A DNA stretch of 64,000 nucleotides from Anadara kagoshimensis (GCA_021292105.1 CM037870.1:14355234-14419233); one strand, 5' to 3'. Shown: positions 46,490 through 58,128, numbered from the stretch's first letter. Made by a program: numbers and translations. Notes: generated from the letters alone by a model not told the origin.

Positions 46490-48160
46490 TCTACATGAAG
46501 AAATCCATGACAAAGTTTTGAGACATTTAGGACATTTACATTTAAAACATCAAGCGGGGAATAAATGGATAGTTTCCGGGCGTTATAATTATTTAGAAAT
46601 TCTAAAAGTACACATAGGTCCTGATGATACGGCCAATATAAATTACATGAATATTTTATGACATTATGAAAATTTATATTTGAATGATCAAGTTGGGCCT
46701 AAACGGCGTTTTTTCGAAAAGTACACAAAGTTCTAGAAGACCATGACAAAATTTCAATACATTATGGATAATCAAGCTGGACCTAAATTTCGCTGCAAGC
46801 TTCCAGACAAAAGTACACGTAGTTCCAAAAGTTCATTATAAATTTGGAAGACATTATGGAAGTTTACAATTAAATCAGCACGCATTGACTTAATTTCGCG
46901 GCTAGTGTCTAATTAGAAGTGCACAAAGTTCTAGAGGTCCATGACGAATTTGAAAGACATAATGGAAATTTACATTTGGATCAGCAAACTAAGACTAATC
47001 CGATAAACTCCAGGAGTTATTTTAAAAAGTACACATAATACTTTTATGAGAATCATCTGCAAAATATGGAACACAAATTACTAGCAGACGATTTTTGGAT
47101 TACATGTATTTCATACTCTAAGAGGTTTTTTGTAAAGTACACATAGATTTAGATTTTCATGAGAGATTAAATTTTGAAGACATTATGGAAATTAACATTT
47201 GAATCAAGCTGGTAGGACTTAAACGGATTTTTTCCAGAGTAACCGTAGGTCCAAAAGTTCATTACAAATTTGGAAGACATAATGGAAATTTACATTTGAA
47301 TCAGCGAGCTGGACCTAAATGGATTATTACCAAAGTACATATAGATCTAAAAACCCATGACAAATTTTGAGGACATTATGTAAATTATCATTTGAATCAC
47401 CAAGCATAGGTTTAATTTCGCGACAAGAGTCTATGCAAAAGTACAGAAAGTTCCAAAAGCCCATAACAAATTTTGAAAGCATTATGGAAATTTACATTTG
47501 AATCATCAAACTAAGCCTAATAAGTTAATCCTCAGGCGTTATTTTGAAAAGTACATATAATACCTTTTATGTGAATCATCTGCAAAGTATGGAAAACAAA
47601 TTACTAGTAGACGATTTTTGGATTACATGTACTTCCTACTCTAAGAGGTTTTCATGGATTTAGATTTTCATGAGAGATTAAATTTTGGAGACATTTTGGA
47701 AATTAACATCTGAATCAAGCTGGTGGGACTTAAACGGATTTTTTCCAGAATAAACGTAGGTCCAAAAGTTCATTACAAATTTGGAAGACATTATGGAACT
47801 TTACATTTGAATCAGCAAGCTGGGCCTGAATGGATTATTTTCGAAGTACATATAGATCTAAAAACCCATGTCAAATTTTGAGGACATTTTGTAAATTAAC
47901 ATTTTAATCACCAAGCATAGGTTTAATTTCGCGACAAGTTTCTATGCAAAAGTACAGAAAGTTCCAAAAGCCCATAACAGATTTTGAAAGCATTATGGAA
48001 ATTTACATTTGAATCATCAAACTAAGTCTAATAAGGTAATCCTCAGGCGTTATTTTGTAAAGTTCATATAATACCTTTATGTGAATCATCTGCAAAGTAT
48101 GGAAAACAAATTACTAGCAGACGATTTTTAGGATACTTCATTATCCTAGAAATTGGTTAT
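46490..48160 (+). repeat. Higher-order tandem array: ~125-bp monomers in ~520-bp units
   Basis: Monomers share 'gacattatggaaatttacatttgaatca', 'gggccta', 'aagtacacata' and 'ccatgacaaatttt' variants about every 110-130 bp. A larger period is clear from 'ctaagactaat' at about 46988, 47511 and 48023, and from 'atcatctgcaaa.tatgga' at 47054, 47577 and 48087 (~520 bp). A distinctive 'ttactag.agacgatttttggattacatg' block occurs once per large unit. No coding potential. Confidence 0.85.
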
Positions 48161-48236
48161 TGGGTTTTTAATAAGATAATATATATGCTGACTTCTTATC
48201 TAAAAATGGAAACAGAACATAAGCTACAAGCTTGTC

Positions 48237-48453
48237 AAAAAGTTAAGTCTACGCTAACGGATAAGTGTCGAATCGGCTGTTTATCTTGATCTTTCGTCAG
48301 CCATGGTTAGCTAAATATCGACAGACATTCGGGAGCTTTTATCTATCTCTCGGCACCAGCACCGGGTACTAGCTACCCATATCTTCGCCTTTCAGCAGTC
48401 TAGCTTTGGTCCTCTTTTGTTAGCCCCGTGTTACACTTTCAACATGACTGTAA
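48237..48453. mobile_element. MITE, 'CTGTCGAAAGTTTAACAC' family, degenerate
   Basis: The left 'aagtctacgctaacggataagt' and the right 'ttttgttagccccgtgttac', 'actttcaacatg' are diverged versions of the family termini; the interior has 'tagctacccatatcttcgcc'. Confidence 0.55.
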
Positions 48454-48707
48454 TGTATACGAACGTGGTTCATTTTCTAAACAAAATAAATTGTGTCAGT
48501 TTTGGGAAGGGAAGGGTAATTTCTTTGTAATTCGTAATAAATATTCTGGTTTGGTATATGTGTTATGAAACTAAGCATAATTGAATGGGTGTATTCTTGC
48601 GAAATGGAGATTAACAATTATTGATTGATAAAATGTCTAAGTCTTCCTGACTTCAGGCATAAGCCAAAATTCGGCTTTCTGATCTAATAACCGATGACTT
48701 ATATTTC

Positions 48708-48710
<3 letters not shown>

Positions 48711-48753
<43 letters not shown>
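48711..48753. repeat. Poly-T tract, 43 T
   Basis: Longest homopolymer in the window; directly followed by a CAGTCAAACCT MITE. Confidence 0.9.
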
Positions 48754-48756
<3 letters not shown>

Positions 48757-48757
48757 A

Positions 48758-48905
48758 CAGTCAAACCTGTCTAAAAAGGCGAACCAATAAAACCAGTAAA
48801 AGTGGCCTTAATACACAGGTGGACTAAAATATGAATAAAGAGCCATTTTACTGGTCCTTATACGCAGATGGTCCCTATATAGAGGTGGCATAACAGGTTT
48901 GGTTG
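48758..48905. mobile_element. MITE with CAGTCAAACCT termini, TA-flanked
   Basis: Left CAGTCAAACCTGTCTAAAAA, right 'aacaggtttggttg', TA at 48756-48757 and 48906-48907. Third copy of the family at 3378 and 24596. Confidence 0.8.
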
Positions 48906-49084
48906 TAGTTTTGATTTGTGTGACTATAGTTACAATCTATTCTTATTCTAATCAGTAATAAATTCATTTTGTCTGGTACCAGACCTTATATCTCCATTTT
49001 TCAAGTGGCCCCAGATCATTGGTTTGTTTCTACCCAAAAATGTCGAAATGTACCACTAAGAAAACGCATGTCTCGATTTTGAAA

Positions 49085-49237
49085 CTCATATCGACCCTTC
49101 ACTACTTATTTATTTACAACTATCTATCTCTCTGTACCTTGCAGTTTCTAGCTATCCATGCCACGGTAACTCGACAATCGAGTTTTGACTCCCGTTCGTT
49201 AGCTCAGCGTTAAACTTTCGACAGGTCTATACTGTAT
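49085..49237. mobile_element. MITE, 'CTGTCGAAAGTTTAACAC' family, right part
   Basis: Ends with 'tcgttagctcagcgttaaac', 'tttcgacaggtctatactgt', a good match to the inverted terminus. The left terminus is missing. The sequences just downstream (49250-49470) repeat 48480-48680, so element and flank were duplicated together. Confidence 0.65.
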
Positions 49238-49859
49238 ACGTACATAAACATAGTTCATTCTCTGTACCAAATAAATTGATTCGGTTTTGAGAAGGGAAAG
49301 GTAATTTTCTGTAATTTGTAATAAATATTCCGATTTAGTATATGTGTTATGAAACTAAGCATAATTGAATGCGTGTATTCTTGCGAAATTGCGAAATGAA
49401 GATTAAGAATTATTGATTGATAAAATGCCTATGTCTTCCTGTCTTCAGGCATATGCCAATAATCGGCTTTCTGATCTAATAACTTATATTTTAGTCTTTC
49501 TGGTTAGTTTTGATTTGTCGGATCTGATTCTGAATAATTTATCAAAATGAAGTTTTTTCTTCTTGTCCCCCTTGTTTTCGTTAGACCTGGTTTCTTCATG
49601 GAGAAGACGTCTGTGCCCGAGTTGTGTAAAGCGCGCAATTGTCTCACCTTGGATCGAATACACTCGGTGTAGTTAAGCATATATAAGTTTTCCGATTCCC
49701 TTCACATAAACATATACATTTATAGATAATCAAAATGAATCAGAATATTACGTTTTTTAGCCTACTTTATTCGTGAATATACATGATATTTATATCTACA
49801 AATTAGTAAGTCAATTAAGTCAGTGTTAAGCTGCTTTTGCATTAAACCATGTGCCAGAT

Positions 49860-50395
49860 CAGGAGTCAGCGTCTCTTGTGTACAGACAGAACTGTCGAAA
49901 GTTTAACCCTATATATGTTGAATCAGCATTTTATACGATTTCATACAATATATTTGAGTCCCAACGGATGTTACTTTTATGTTGTTTTTCTCCTAAAAAC
50001 GCCAATAATTAATGATTAATAAAATGAAGACAATAAAGTTTGCTGTATAGTACGAATCAACTAGCAAAATACGTATGAAAAACGTATTAACATTGTAAAA
50101 ACAATAAGTACCTGTCTTTGAATCAAACCCTGTACCAGATCCAGATCACGGGTTACCGTCTCTCCGATACAGTACAGAACTGTCACAAGTTTAGCCCTAA
50201 GTGCTTAATCAGCAGCTCATTCCAGACCCTCGTTAACTTTATCTAAACATATTTCGACATTGTTATCTTCATGTGACAGCTTTTCGGTATTAAATATACA
50301 GAAATTTCGGATACTGGGAGCCAGGCTTTGTCTTTTATTAAAACGCTTAATGTTAAACTTTCAATAGCTTCGTCCGTCATAATGGTACATCGCTA
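49860..50395. repeat. Fragments of the 'CTGTCGAAAG' MITE family
   Basis: 'acagaactgtcgaaagttta' at 49883 and 'acagaactgtcacaagttta' at 50174 are two left ends in a ~290-bp duplicated context ('accatgtgccagatcaggag' and 'accctgtaccagatccagat'). 'cgttaatgttaaactttcaatagc'-like sequence near 50350 is a right end. Confidence 0.55.
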
Positions 50396-50479
50396 TTTAA
50401 AAGGTTGATGAATATCAACATAGAACGGGTTTTTTGTCAAAATTATTGATTGACATTTTTGCCCATAAAATCGTCATAG

Positions 50480-52240
50480 GCAAAAAAAAGAACAAGGTCG
50501 GCCAGGTTACAAAAATGTCTTAAGTCTCGAGGGACAGTAAAAAGTAATTAAATCAAGATATTTATTTTCCCTGAGAAAGGAGAAATTGCAACAGTTCCAA
50601 ACTACTAAGAACAGTGGAACAGCACTTTTGATTATTCGGCCAGGGAGGCCTCTTTTTATATAGATTGACATATTTGCACTTACTGTCACCATTGATTTAA
50701 ACAAGAACAATGTGTGTCAATTTACAAAAATGTTACACAGTAACTCTCGAAAGACAGTTCAAGAAAAACATATCAGGATCTTTATTACCTCTTAGAAACC
50801 GTATTACCAATGAAGGAACAGCGCTTTAGACATCTCTGCCACCGAGGCCCCTTTTTGATGATTTGACATTTTTGCACTTACCTACAGGAGGAGCTAAAAC
50901 AAGAACAAAGACAGTCAAGTTACAAAAATGCCATGGTAACTCTCGAAGGGCAGTTCAAGAAAAATAAGTCAGAATTTTTTATTGTCCCTAAAAAACCCTT
51001 TAACAATAAAAAATTGCCAAAAATGGTGGAACAGCGCTTTTGACCACTCTGCCACCGAGGCCTTTTTTGATGATTTGACATTTTTGCACTTTTTATGAAC
51101 GTGAGCTAAAACAAGAACAAGGCCGGTCAAGTTACAAAAGTCACAGTAACTCTCGAAGGACAGTACAAGAAAAAAAATCAGAATTTTTTATTCTCTCAAA
51201 GAAACCCTTTAACGCCTTCAAATGATCAAGAATAGTAAAACAGCGCTTTAGTCCACTGTGGCCCATTTTTTGATGATTTGACATCCAATCCTCGTCATAG
51301 GCAAAAACAAGAATAAAGAGGTCAAGTAACAAAAATGTCACAGTTACTCTCGAAGGACAGTGCAAGATAAATAAATATCAAGATCTTTGTCACCTCTAGG
51401 AATCCATTTAACGATTTCAAATCAACCAAAACAGTGGAACAGCGCTTTTGACCATTCTGCCAGGGAGGTCTTTTTTAGAGTGACTTTTTGTACCAATCAT
51501 CGCCATAGACTAAAACAAGAACAAGGTCGATCAAGTTACAAACATGTGACGGTAACTCTCGAAGGAAAGTTGAAGAAAAATAAAATCAGATTTTTTATTA
51601 TTTCAAAGAAACCCTATAGCGGCTTCAAATTGCAAACGATTAGAACAGTGCTTTGGACATCTCGGCCACCAAGGCCCTTTTTGATGATTTGACATTTTTA
51701 CACTTATGAGCATGAGCTAAAACAAGAACAAGGTCGAATAAGTTACAAAAATGACACGGTAACTCTTAAAGGACAGTACAACAAAAATAACTTAGGAATA
51801 ATTCCTTTTAACGGCTTCAAATTACCAAAAACAGTAGAACAGCGCTTTAGGCCATTCGGCCACCGTGGTCACTTGTTTGAAGATTTGACATTTTCGCACC
51901 ATTCATCGCCATAGACTAAAACAAGGACAAGGTCGGTAAAACAGTAACTCTGGAAGCACATTACAAAAAAAAAATAAAACAGATAAACGCCAAGAACGGT
52001 GGAACAGCGCTTTAGACCATTTAGCCACAAAGGCCCTTTTTCCGTTGATTTTACCTTTTTGTTCTTACAATTGTCATAGAATAAAATAAGAACAAGGTCA
52101 ACCAAATTACAAAAATGTCACGATAACTTTCGAAGGACAGTACAAGAAAAATAAAACAAGATCTTGTTATCTCTAAGAAACCCTATAATTATATATAACG
52201 GTTTCAAATTACCAAGAATGGTGGATAAGTTTATTTGAGT
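50480..52240 (+). repeat. ~205-bp tandem array, about 9 units
   Basis: 'aaaacaagaacaaggtcgg.caagtta' recurs at about 50485, 50700, 50900, 51108, 51303, 51511, 51717, 51918 and 52084. Each unit then has 'gtaactctcgaaggacagta', 'aaaccctttaacggcttcaa', 'gaacagcgctttggaccatt' and 'ccaccgaggccctttttga'. The overlapping ORFs are periodic artefacts. Confidence 0.9.
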
Positions 52241-52259
52241 AATGCAATATGTTCTATTG

Positions 52260-53190
52260 ATAAACGCTGATAATATGGTAAAGCTGCCATATATCAATTT
52301 TTACGACAGGAAACTGAATAAAACCGGTAATAAGTCAGCAGACGATAGGCGATACAAAAGTGTCATTATTTTTAACGACGATATCATCCAAACTGAAACG
52401 AAAATAGGTTTTTCAGATACAATATTTGAAAAAATAAAAGTCCAAATCGGTAAAGCCTCTAAAACGTCTTGTGGGCGATGTGTGATCTTCTTGATAAAAA
52501 TGAAATTCTTAACGGCATTTAGCTTTCTGTTCCATATACATTTATATTCACTTTTTGACAAAATAAAGCTTATATACAAAATATTGTTATGCAAGTCAGC
52601 AAAAAATATGATGTGGAATAATCATTATTTTTAACGACGATATCATCCAAAACTGAAGACGAAAATAGGTTTTCAGATACAATATTTGAAAAAATAAAAA
52701 ACGGATTATAATTTAGTCCAAACAGGAAAAACCTTTGAACGTTTTATAGGCGAGTGTGCTCTTCTTGATTAAAATGAAATTCTCAACGGTATTTAGCTTT
52801 CTGCTACATAATCATTTATATTCACTTTTTCTCAAAAAAAAACTTAAATACAAAATATTGTTATGTAAGTCACAAAAAAATGTTATATTGATAGTCATTT
52901 TTCTTAAAGATATCAACCAGACGCCAACAGGTTTGAAAAAATAAAAAACGGATTATAATTTAGTTCAAATAGGAAAACCTTTGAAAGTTTTGTAGGCGAT
53001 GCGTGATCTTCTTGATAAAAATTAATTTCTCAACATTATTTAGCTTTTTTTCTATATTTTATCCACTATTAGACAAAATAAAGTTGGTATATATACCAAA
53101 TCGTGTTATATACATGTTTATATAAGTCAGCTCAGGATAGATGATACAAAATGTATTTTAAGGACATCATCCAAGGCTAAAGGAGGTTTC
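52260..53190 (+). repeat. ~265-bp tandem array, 3-4 units
   Basis: 'aacgacgatatcatccaaa' recurs at about 52373 and 52634, with degenerate versions near 52905 and 53160. Other anchors are 'gaaaaaataaaa', 'aggcgatg.gtgatcttcttgat' and 'atttagctttctg..c.ata'. It abuts the 205-bp array directly, with no unique DNA between. Confidence 0.8.
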
Positions 53191-53421
53191 AGATGTTGTT
53201 TGACAATTACATTTCCTTTTCACTTGCATGTAAATCTATATAAATATGCAATATGTACATAGCGGTGTAAATAGAATTGAGAAATACCACGAATAAACTA
53301 GCCAAATGCGTACGAATAAATAAAAAATACATTAAAATACAAACTTTACTCGAAATGAGCGATTGAAAATGTTCCCATCAAAGCAGGTTCTAAGCTATAA
53401 GTGTATTCATCCTCACTACTC

Positions 53422-53520
53422 TAGATCTAGTGGAAGTTCACGTATTGTGACTTAATTTGCTAGTTTTCAAAGTTTTGCTTTGTTTTTTAGATTTGCGATT
53501 TGAACATTCACAGGCATGAT
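53422..53520 (-). mobile_element. Helitron-like fragment
   Basis: The reverse strand shows 'cacgtgaacttccac'-like sequence ('caatacgtgaacttccac') and 'aaaacaaagcaaaactttga', as in the 5' half of the family. Confidence 0.45.
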
Positions 53521-54112
53521 TGTGTGCTATCACGCTACATGACTAATGAGTACAAACATCTTACTACTTAATTCTCTGTAAGGAACATCTCTTGAAAATT
53601 TCTTAAAAACTTTAATTAAATTTAATTAGTTCTACTTGACTCCCGTGTAGTTACATTTGCCTTATATAACACCATCTTGATGCACGCAAAGTTAAGTTCA
53701 ATGACCATATAAAACTACGGGAATTTAATTTTATAAAACTGGAAGGAAATGTATTGAAATTCTTAAATGTCACGAAAACACTCAAAAAGGTCATTAAGGA
53801 TGAAATGCTGTTTAAAAAAGACCCGAACTCTGGTTATCTATCTCTCGAAACTTATAATCAAAGTATGAAACAGAGTACAAAGTAACAACAACTTACCTCG
53901 TGTTTGTGTTTGAAGCGAGGATGTGCAATTCTAACATACATTATATGCGAGTCACACGGGCGTTTCAGCGATTCTATCTTGGAAGAGTTGTACACGGTGT
54001 TTACGGCCATAAGGTTTTTATATCTTGGCCACTCGACAGCAGACCTTCGACTCTTTTTGCTGGCCAAGTGATAAACATTCGACATGCATGTCTGTACGTT
54101 GGTACACAACTT

Positions 54113-54296
54113 TTACCTGTCCGCTCGACCTTTAATTTAAATATTTATTATGGACGGGTACATTTATGTATAGGGGTCGCGTAGGTTTTATTTTTTATTT
54201 TGCGAATTCTGTATACATACGATTAACTGCGAATCTTACTTCTACCCATTTATTGGTTGGGCCTATTCCTAATGAAAGGTCAAACGGACAGGTCAA
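54113..54296. mobile_element. MITE with ACCTGTCCGCTCGACCTTT ends
   Basis: 'acctgtccgctcgacctttaat' on the left and 'aatgaaaggtcaaacggaca', 'ggtcaa' on the right. The interior 'attatggacgggtacattta' matches 26196-26395. The ORFs at 53858 and 53900 run into it. Confidence 0.8.
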
Positions 54297-54654
54297 TGCC
54301 TATATACCGTAAATGAATAAATGTTCCAAATAAAACGGACGTAGAACCTGTGTGTGTATTATCACGCCGGTGCACGCATCAGATCTACCGGTACTTTATT
54401 CTCTGTAATGAACATCTCTTTAAAACAATTAAAAAAACTTTAATTGAATTTAACTCCATTGTAACTATTATCTCAAAGTAAAGTAAAGTTGAATGACCTT
54501 ATAAAGCTCCAGGAATAATACTTTATTTAACCTGAAGGAATTCTATTGAAAACACTCAAAACATAATGCTTAAAATAAAGCCAGTTCGGTCCCTCGTTAG
54601 CTATCACATGCGGGGAAGTGAATTTTCATTGCCGCTGGCCTTTACTGGTTCACC

Positions 54655-54893
54655 CGATGTCAGTATGAAGTGATTGACGGGGCAGTGCGTTTTTCTGCGT
54701 CGTACTGACTCTGTTAACTAGCACCATAAAGTCGCCCTCAGTGAACACTGGTACTAGGCAGACCATACAACACACTCCCACACATGCATACACAACATTG
54801 TTCATAGATTAATCCATAGAGATTAAACAATAGTTCTCGTCGCGTAAACTGAAAAATTACTGATGGGACGTCAAGCAACATTTAACCAACCAA
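54655..54893 (+). mobile_element. SINE 3' part, second family
   Basis: Body with 'gcgtcgtactgactctgtta' and 'ccatacaacacactcccac', and tail 'gatgggacgtcaagcaacat', 'ttaaccaaccaacc'. The tail aligns with the tail of the tRNA-SINEs ('gactgggacgttaaacacca'), suggesting that the two families use the same LINE partner (inference). Confidence 0.6.
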
Positions 54894-54976
54894 CCCTCGT
54901 TAGCTATATCTCCACACATATCGGCGCGGCAACTGATATCTATATTTCGATAACCAAACATAGCATTCGCTTAAAA

Positions 54977-55313
54977 CCACTGCGGTAGCTCAGTTCGTAG
55001 AGTGCTCGCTCCGTAAGTGGGAGGTCGTAGGTTCGATCCCCGGCCGGGTCTGACCCAAGACTTGAAAGTGGGTAATGACTGTTCTATCGCCAAGCACTGG
55101 GCATTACGAAATGAAAGTCGCGGTTCTTTCGGATGGGAACTTAAAATAAACGAGGTCCCGTGACACGGTGGGTTGGCACGCCTTAAGAACCCTGTTGTAT
55201 AATGCCATCAGCGCAACGCACAGGCAAAATTTCTGCACCTTCACCTATAGCTGGCAACGTCTCGATATAAGTGAAATATTTTTGACTGGGACGTTAAACA
55301 CCATTACTCAACT
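54977..55313 (+). mobile_element. tRNA-derived SINE, copy 2, with target duplication
   Basis: A complete copy flanked by a perfect 13-bp direct repeat, CATTCGCTTAAAA, at 54964-54976 and 55314-55326. This is direct evidence of retroposition and fixes the element at 337 bp. A box 'gtagctcagttcgtagagtg', B box 'ggttcgatccccggc'. The ORF at 55168-55362 is SINE plus flank. Confidence 0.92.
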
Positions 55314-55776
55314 CATTCGCTTAAAATACGTTTGTGTTTTATCACGCCGGTGCACGCATTAGGTTTTATTTTGGTAAAAACATCTATTTAATTATCTGCA
55401 ATGAACATCACTTTAAATCAAATTTTTTTAAAAAAATCTAATCTAATTCTATTTAATTCTTTTAAGTAGTTACATTTATTTTATAAAATAGTATCTGATT
55501 GCACGCAAAGTAAAAAGTTCATCGACCATATAAACTTATTTTATACAACTTGAAGGCAATCTATTGGAATTCTTAAATGTTACTAAATGTTACGAATTGA
55601 AAATACTAAAATGGATTCATACGGCGATAAATTGTATAGGAAAAAAATTATTATTACTATTACGTAACGGATCGAAATGAACCTAAATTACAAAACATGT
55701 CTAAAGTTTAACACAGCTAATGAAAGTAATCAAAGCTCGACAGCCGAGTTGCCAAGATACCTTTAGTTAACAAAAC

Positions 55777-56107
55777 CACTGCGGTAGCTCAGTTGGTAGA
55801 GTGCTCGCTTCGTGGGAGGTCGTGGGTTCAATCCCCGGCCGGGTCTGACCCAAAACTTGAAAGTGGGTAGTGACTGTTCTTCTTTTGCCTAGCACTCGGC
55901 ATTACGAAATGAAAGTCACAGTTCTTTCGGATGGGAACTTAAAATAAACGAGGTCCCGTGACACGGTGAGTTGGCACGATAAAGAACCCTACTTCATAAT
56001 GCCATCAGCGCAACGCACAGGCAAAATTTCTGCGTCTTCGCCTATAGCTGGCGACGTCTCGATATAAGTGAAATATTCTTGACTGGGACGTTAAACACCA
56101 TTACTCA
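55777..56107 (+). mobile_element. tRNA-derived SINE, copy 3
   Basis: Same SINE, with a deletion in the anticodon arm ('gctcgcttcgtgggaggtcg') that removes about 6 bp. It is followed by 'cattcgcttaaaatac' as copy 2 is, but the matching left repeat is absent, so it arose by tandem duplication rather than fresh insertion. Confidence 0.85.
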
Positions 56108-56723
56108 ACCCATTCGCTTAAAATACATTTGTGTTTTATCACGCCGATGCACGCATCAGGTTTAATTTTGGTAAAAACATCTATTTAATTATCTGTAATG
56201 AACATCACGTTAAATCAAATTTTAAAAAAGAAGTTTAATCTAATTCTAACTTACTCTTTTTAACTAGTTACATTTATTTTATATCATAGTATCTGATTGC
56301 ACGCAAAGTAAAAGTTCATCGACCATATAAATTTTGTTTTATACAACTTGAAGGCAATCTACTGGAAATTCTTAAATGTTACTAAATGTAAAATGGATTC
56401 ATACGGCGATAAATTGGATAGGAAAAATTAATTAATACTATTACGTAACTGACAGGATTGACCCTAAATTATAAAAGTTTAACACTGAGCTAGTGAAAGT
56501 AATCGAATTTCGACAGCCGAGTTGCCAAGATACTTTTAGTTAACAGCATTCTAAACGCTGTTGCGATATAACTACTAGTACCTAAAGATCGAGATCAGCT
56601 GCAGATTGGGGTATTGTGTTAAGCTTTTGACTGCTCTGTATTGAATGTAGCAAAAGTCTAAATTCTACAGCTGCGTATATTTGCCTGTAGACACATCAAA
56701 GGACAAAGGTTAATAACTTTTTC

Positions 56724-56880
56724 TAAGAAATAAGGTAATTTTCCAATGTCTTCATGAACTTGAAAAGTATAATGGGCTGTCTCAAATTGCAAAAAAGACG
56801 AGCCTTTTATGGAAAAATTTGAGAGAGCCCATTATTCTTTGTAAGTTCATAAAGACATTGGAAAATGTCCTTATTTCTTA
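56724..56880. mobile_element. 157-bp hairpin MITE
   Basis: 'taagaaataaggtaattttc' on the left and 'gaaaatgtccttatttctta' on the right start ~65-bp arms that extend inward to 'cataatgggctgtctcaaat'-like and 'atttgagagagcccattat' blocks. TA at each outer edge could be target duplication. Confidence 0.85.
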
Positions 56881-57267
56881 TATTTACAATATGTATAGAA
56901 ACTAATCTCCGTCTCACATTCCCCATGTTAATTTGGATACAATTTTGGTGCACCTTTTGATAAAAATTGGTCGTCTCCTGTCAGTCAACAATATCTTTTG
57001 ACATCTGACGTTTTCACATCAGCGCGTGGAGCAATGTTGCAAAGTATAGTCGATGCCAAATACTTTATACGTTATAGAGGAAAGATATTGCAAATGTAAA
57101 TATATTTCGATAATGAAAAGAACATTCACTTAAACATAAAGTTAGAGGCAGTCGACGTACCACAAACACACAAAACCAGAAAACAACCAAACAAGACAAT
57201 ACAATAATAGTAAAACACATCAACCTTTATAAGGGCATTGGATTAAATGACCGGTGTATGTAAGTTA

Positions 57268-57535
57268 AGGGCCGTCATCACAGTATTGTTGATAAGTTTG
57301 ATGTCTCTGTGTCCAGAATTGCCCCGGATATATTTGACGTCCTATAGTTCCATGTTCCTTTTACAAAATTTTGATTACACACGTGGCGGGTGTAGCTAGC
57401 TAAACAGGAGTTGCTTACCCTTCCAGAGCACCCGGCCTAACTTCTTTGGTGAAAGATCAAGTGTCTAACTTGTCAGTTCCAACGTTTTTACTTTACTTTG
57501 GGATTGTGATTCAGACATGGATTAGTTTGGTTGTG
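57268..57535 (-). mobile_element. Helitron-like copy
   Basis: The minus strand runs from the 'caaaccaaactaatccatg' start through 'gggtgctctggaagggtaag', 'ctcctgtttagctagctaca' and 'cccgccacgtgtgtaatc' to 'gatgacggccc'. The 3' third is absent compared with 45484. Confidence 0.6.
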
Positions 57536-57921
57536 TTTGATTATATGGTAATATTGAAGAACCACTTAATTTACAAGTATGTCATCAAAAATTAAAAATA
57601 AGTTTTATTTTAACAAACAATGAACAAACATCCCATGCACGTTTTTTGTCAGCTAAACCATCCCTTTACCTATTATGCAAGGAGGTGTGTGAAAATTAAG
57701 ACATATGATACCTTGTTTTTCTACTTGCAATGTTATGCACGTACGATTTGTTTTCACTAGATTATTAAGTGCAAACGTATCAATTAGTTTATGCAATTTG
57801 GAACAACATGCCCCCAAATGTGTCTTTACATCTGAATGTGAATCAAAACAACCATTAGTCGTTATATAATGCTAACTGAACGATTCTGGTAATAGAGACA
57901 TGCTTCATCACGAGTAGATAC

Positions 57922-58128
57922 AGGCCCGTCGAAAATTACACTGAGCTAACGAAAAGGTGTGAAAGTTCGACTGTCCAGTGTCTAAACTATCAATCCATAG
58001 GGGCCAAAAAAAGCAGCTGAGAGCTATAAAGCATTGCCGAATTACAGCTAGTGAGGGGACGAAATGAGCCGACGGTTTGGCAATTTTTTGTTAGCGTAGT
58101 ATTAAACTTTCGATAGGTCTGTACTGTA
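57922..58128. mobile_element. MITE, 'CTGTCGAAAGTTTAACAC' family
   Basis: 'tacaggcccgtcgaaaatta' and 'cactgagctaacgaaaagg' on the left; 'ttagcgtagtattaaacttt' and 'cgataggtctgtactgta' on the right, giving ~35-bp TIRs around a ~140-bp centre. Confidence 0.75.

Larger units (their letters stand above)
48454..49500 (+). repeat. Direct duplication of MITE plus flank
   Basis: 48480-48695 ('aaataaattg.gt.agttttg', 'gtatatgtgttatgaaactaa', 'gcataattgaatg', 'gtcttcctg.cttcaggcat') is repeated at 49265-49490, offset ~785, each downstream of a MITE right end. The poly-T tract and CAGTC MITE lie only between the copies. Confidence 0.8.
53510..56560 (+). repeat. Four-unit tandem block with nested SINEs
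   Basis: A unit with 'tatcacgccggtgcacgcat', 'tctgtaatgaacatct', 'gcacgcaaagtaaa.ttca', 'gaccatataaa' and 'ttgaaggcaatctattggaa' occurs at about 53520-53800, 54345-54600, 55325-55775 and 56115-56560. The last two are much closer to each other (offset ~790) and each includes an adjoining SINE copy, so SINE and unit were duplicated together after the SINE arrived. 'CTGTCGAAAG' MITE pieces end several units. Confidence 0.8.

Noticed and set aside
50480..52240. CRISPR-like array because of regular spacing
   Set aside because: The whole ~205-bp unit is repeated, with no unique spacers, in eukaryotic DNA.
51141..52634. Overlapping ORFs of 74-130 codons in the 50-53 kb region
   Set aside because: They lie within tandem arrays and shift position with the repeat period on both strands.
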